Shown: positions 5,212 to 6,549 of the stretch, piece by piece | Layout of the letters: the number at the start of each line of letters is the position of its first letter | Position numbering within the stretch: the stretch's first letter is position 1 | Translations under genes and position numbers: made by a program | Origin: Janthinobacterium lividum | GTDB lineage: Bacteria > Pseudomonadota > Gammaproteobacteria > Burkholderiales > Burkholderiaceae_D | NCBI GenBank assembly: GCA_945864765.1 | Contig: CAMBDR010000255.1 | Span: 1 to 6,549, forward strand | Direction of reading: 5' to 3' | Length of the DNA: 6,549 nt | Notes under the pieces: generated by a model | What the model saw: the letters and a program-made list of their open reading frames with translations, nothing else | Told to the model about the DNA's origin: nothing | Database searches by the model: none

Positions 5212-6549
5212 TTCACACCACACTTTTCCTTGCATTGCTTCACAATATTCTCATTTGTTTCCTTGCACTGTTTCCCATTTTCTCGCATCCAACTATAACC
5301 CGGTGGATTTTTCTCAAGTCCCAAATAGAAACCACCGGCGCAGTCATCCATACAGGAATTTTCATCGTCCTTCTCACAGGTATTATCCTGAAAATGATCA
5401 TGTGAAGTATTAAAATTTTCTACGTCCTTAAGAACAATGCCAGGTACAATATTGAATGCAGCGTCAAATGGCGCACTTTTTGGGGCCCGACCAAAGCCTC
5501 TGCAAAGTATGTTGCCACTTGCATCTTTAAAACAAGAAAATTCATGACGAAGTGGCCCGACTTGGACACCCTTTAAGAGGCTAAGGCCACTTTTGCATTG
5601 AGTCAGTAGCCCTTTGGAATCAATGTTGCTCACCGGATTACCCAGCACATAAGCGTATGTATTAATGCCGCCTTTTAGCCCAATAGGATCGCTTTGCAAA
5701 TACCGCCCGGTTCTCGGATCATAATCCCGAAAGTAGTTATAAAAAACTTCCAAGGTTGAATCCCAAACCTGCCCCGGAAAACGCCGATTATACACAAACG
5801 TCCCCAACCCACTCGGGTTTTCATCCGGCAAACTATTCCCAAACGCCTCCGCCGTTTCCCAGCGCCATACTACCCTGTTATCGCTCGCGCGGGTGATCCA
5901 GCGTGGCGTGCCCAAGTGATCCGCATACACATAATACACGTCCGTACCCGCAGCCGCGCTTGTTGGCGCGGTTGCCGCTGCGGCCAATGATTTTGCCTTG
6001 CTGCCTTTACCAGACAAAACACCTGTACTGCCGCCCACAATAAAGTCCACCGGGTCCGGTTTGGTAACGGGCGCTGCCGGCGGTTTCAACACCACAATCG
6101 GCTGCCCAGCCAAATACACGGTTTCTTCAATCGCATTGCCATCCAGGTCGTATTCCCCCACCAAACGCCCGCCTTGGTCAAACATGTAGTAGCTGTTGCC
6201 GGTATTAAGCCGCTCACCAATGCTGTTGTAAAAATAGCTGACTGCCGTGTAGGTGTTGCTGTCAATAACGCTTTCAATGCGCCCCGTGGGGCCATAGGTA
6301 AAAATCGGCCCAACGCCATTGGATTTTTGATTGCCTGCCGCATCGGTTTTAATCGGTGCAACATAGTTGCCTACGGTTACGCTGCGCAAGCGGTTACTGG
6401 CCGGATCAATGGCGTTGGCTTGCACCACACCATCCACCGTTACTTGCGTGCGGTTGCCTGTGGCATCGTACTGATAAGCCCAGGTGTGCGCACCATTGCC
6501 GTAGCGCGTCAGGCGATTCAAATCATCATAATCAAATGCTTGAATCACT
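5208..6549 (-). CDS. RHS-repeat polymorphic toxin, C-terminal core plus toxin tip (partial, 5' end outside window)
   Basis: The frame enters from the right edge; the GTG at 6548 is internal. Residues here are numbered from that codon (446 visible). YD repeats are seen (YDDLNRLTRYG, YQYDATGNRTQV, YFYNSIGERLN). The RHS-associated core follows: YLAGQPIVVL (145-154), an Ala/Ser/Lys-rich insert (about 155-203), YYVYADHLGTPRWIT, RFPGQVWDSTLEVFYNYFRDYDPRTGRYLQSDPIGLKGG and GNPVSNIDSKGL (303-314). The core forms a shell that encloses a C-terminal toxin, freed by cleavage at the PxxxxDPxGL motif; here that motif reads DSKG, so Pro is replaced by Ser. The tip (315-446, bases 5606-5211) is AT-richer and has nine Cys (318, 339, 349, 391, 399, 403, 428, 439, 443). 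I cannot name it with confidence. A His (RHEFSCF) followed late by GYS...NGKQC faintly recalls permuted NlpC/P60-like domains. The toxin probably acts on rival cells, outside the cytoplasm given the Cys content and the membrane partner. Confidence 0.9.
   Translation of the reverse strand, partial: VIQAFDYDDLNRLTRYGNGAHTWAYQYDATGNRTQVTVDGVVQANAIDPASNRLRSVTVGNYVAPIKTDAAGNQKSNGVGPIFTYGPTGRIESVIDSNTYTAVSYFYNSIGERLNTGNSYYMFDQGGRLVGEYDLDGNAIEETVYLAGQPIVVLKPPAAPVTKPDPVDFIVGGSTGVLSGKGSKAKSLAAAATAPTSAAAGTDVYYVYADHLGTPRWITRASDNRVVWRWETAEAFGNSLPDENPSGLGTFVYNRRFPGQVWDSTLEVFYNYFRDYDPRTGRYLQSDPIGLKGGINTYAYVLGNPVSNIDSKGLLTQCKSGLSLLKGVQVGPLRHEFSCFKDASGNILCRGFGRAPKSAPFDAAFNIVPGIVLKDVENFNTSHDHFQDNTCEKDDENSCMDDCAGGFYLGLEKNPPGYSWMRENGKQCKETNENIVKQCKEKCGVK

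Overview
The window looks like the chromosome of a Gram-negative proteobacterium, probably gamma or beta. The evidence is family resemblance (prolyl oligopeptidase, Dgt-type dNTPase, Rpn nuclease, proteobacterial-style RHS core), moderate to high GC in the older genes, and a typical AAGGAG ribosome site. The exact genus cannot be read from the sequence. No tRNA, rRNA, CRISPR array, intact insertion sequence or replication origin was seen.

Layout. Bases 1-927 (+) hold the C-terminal catalytic half of a prolyl oligopeptidase. It converges, with a 14 bp gap, on a complete dGTPase-like HD-domain triphosphohydrolase (942-2483, -) that carries a 9-bp tandem repeat insertion near its C-terminus. Bases 2484-2782 hold one doubtful 66-codon ORF. 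Next comes a complete Rpn-family PD-(D/E)XK nuclease (2783-3721, -). Its 3' third contains a 12-bp tandem repeat (about eight units, Gly-Glu-Ala-Arg type) and, just upstream, an in-frame internal ATG at 3145 preceded by a strong Shine-Dalgarno. This is the layout of the Rpn gene-within-gene toxin/antitoxin systems (full-length RpnL, small C-terminal RpnS).

Bases 3722-3920 are a non-coding spacer with a weak promoter candidate for rpn. Bases 3921-4619 (+) are a decayed gene. An N-terminal part of unknown function is followed by the G1, G3 and G4 motifs of a Roc (Roco-type) GTPase domain, spread over different reading frames. The fragment stops abruptly against an AT-rich segment.

Bases 4612-6549 (-) hold the 3' end of an RHS polymorphic toxin gene (5' end outside the window) and a five-helix membrane protein whose ATG overlaps the RHS stop codon (ATGA). 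The RHS core is GC-rich. The Cys-rich C-terminal tip and the membrane-protein gene are visibly AT-richer, which is typical of exchangeable toxin/immunity tips.

Taken together, the right two thirds reads as an accessory conflict region. It combines an Rpn gene-within-gene module, a dead Roc GTPase and an RHS toxin with a probable membrane immunity protein, next to a dNTPase that could be housekeeping or defensive. The two best candidates for something undescribed are the Cys-rich RHS tip with its coupled membrane protein, and the specific Rpn internal start with its repeat tract.
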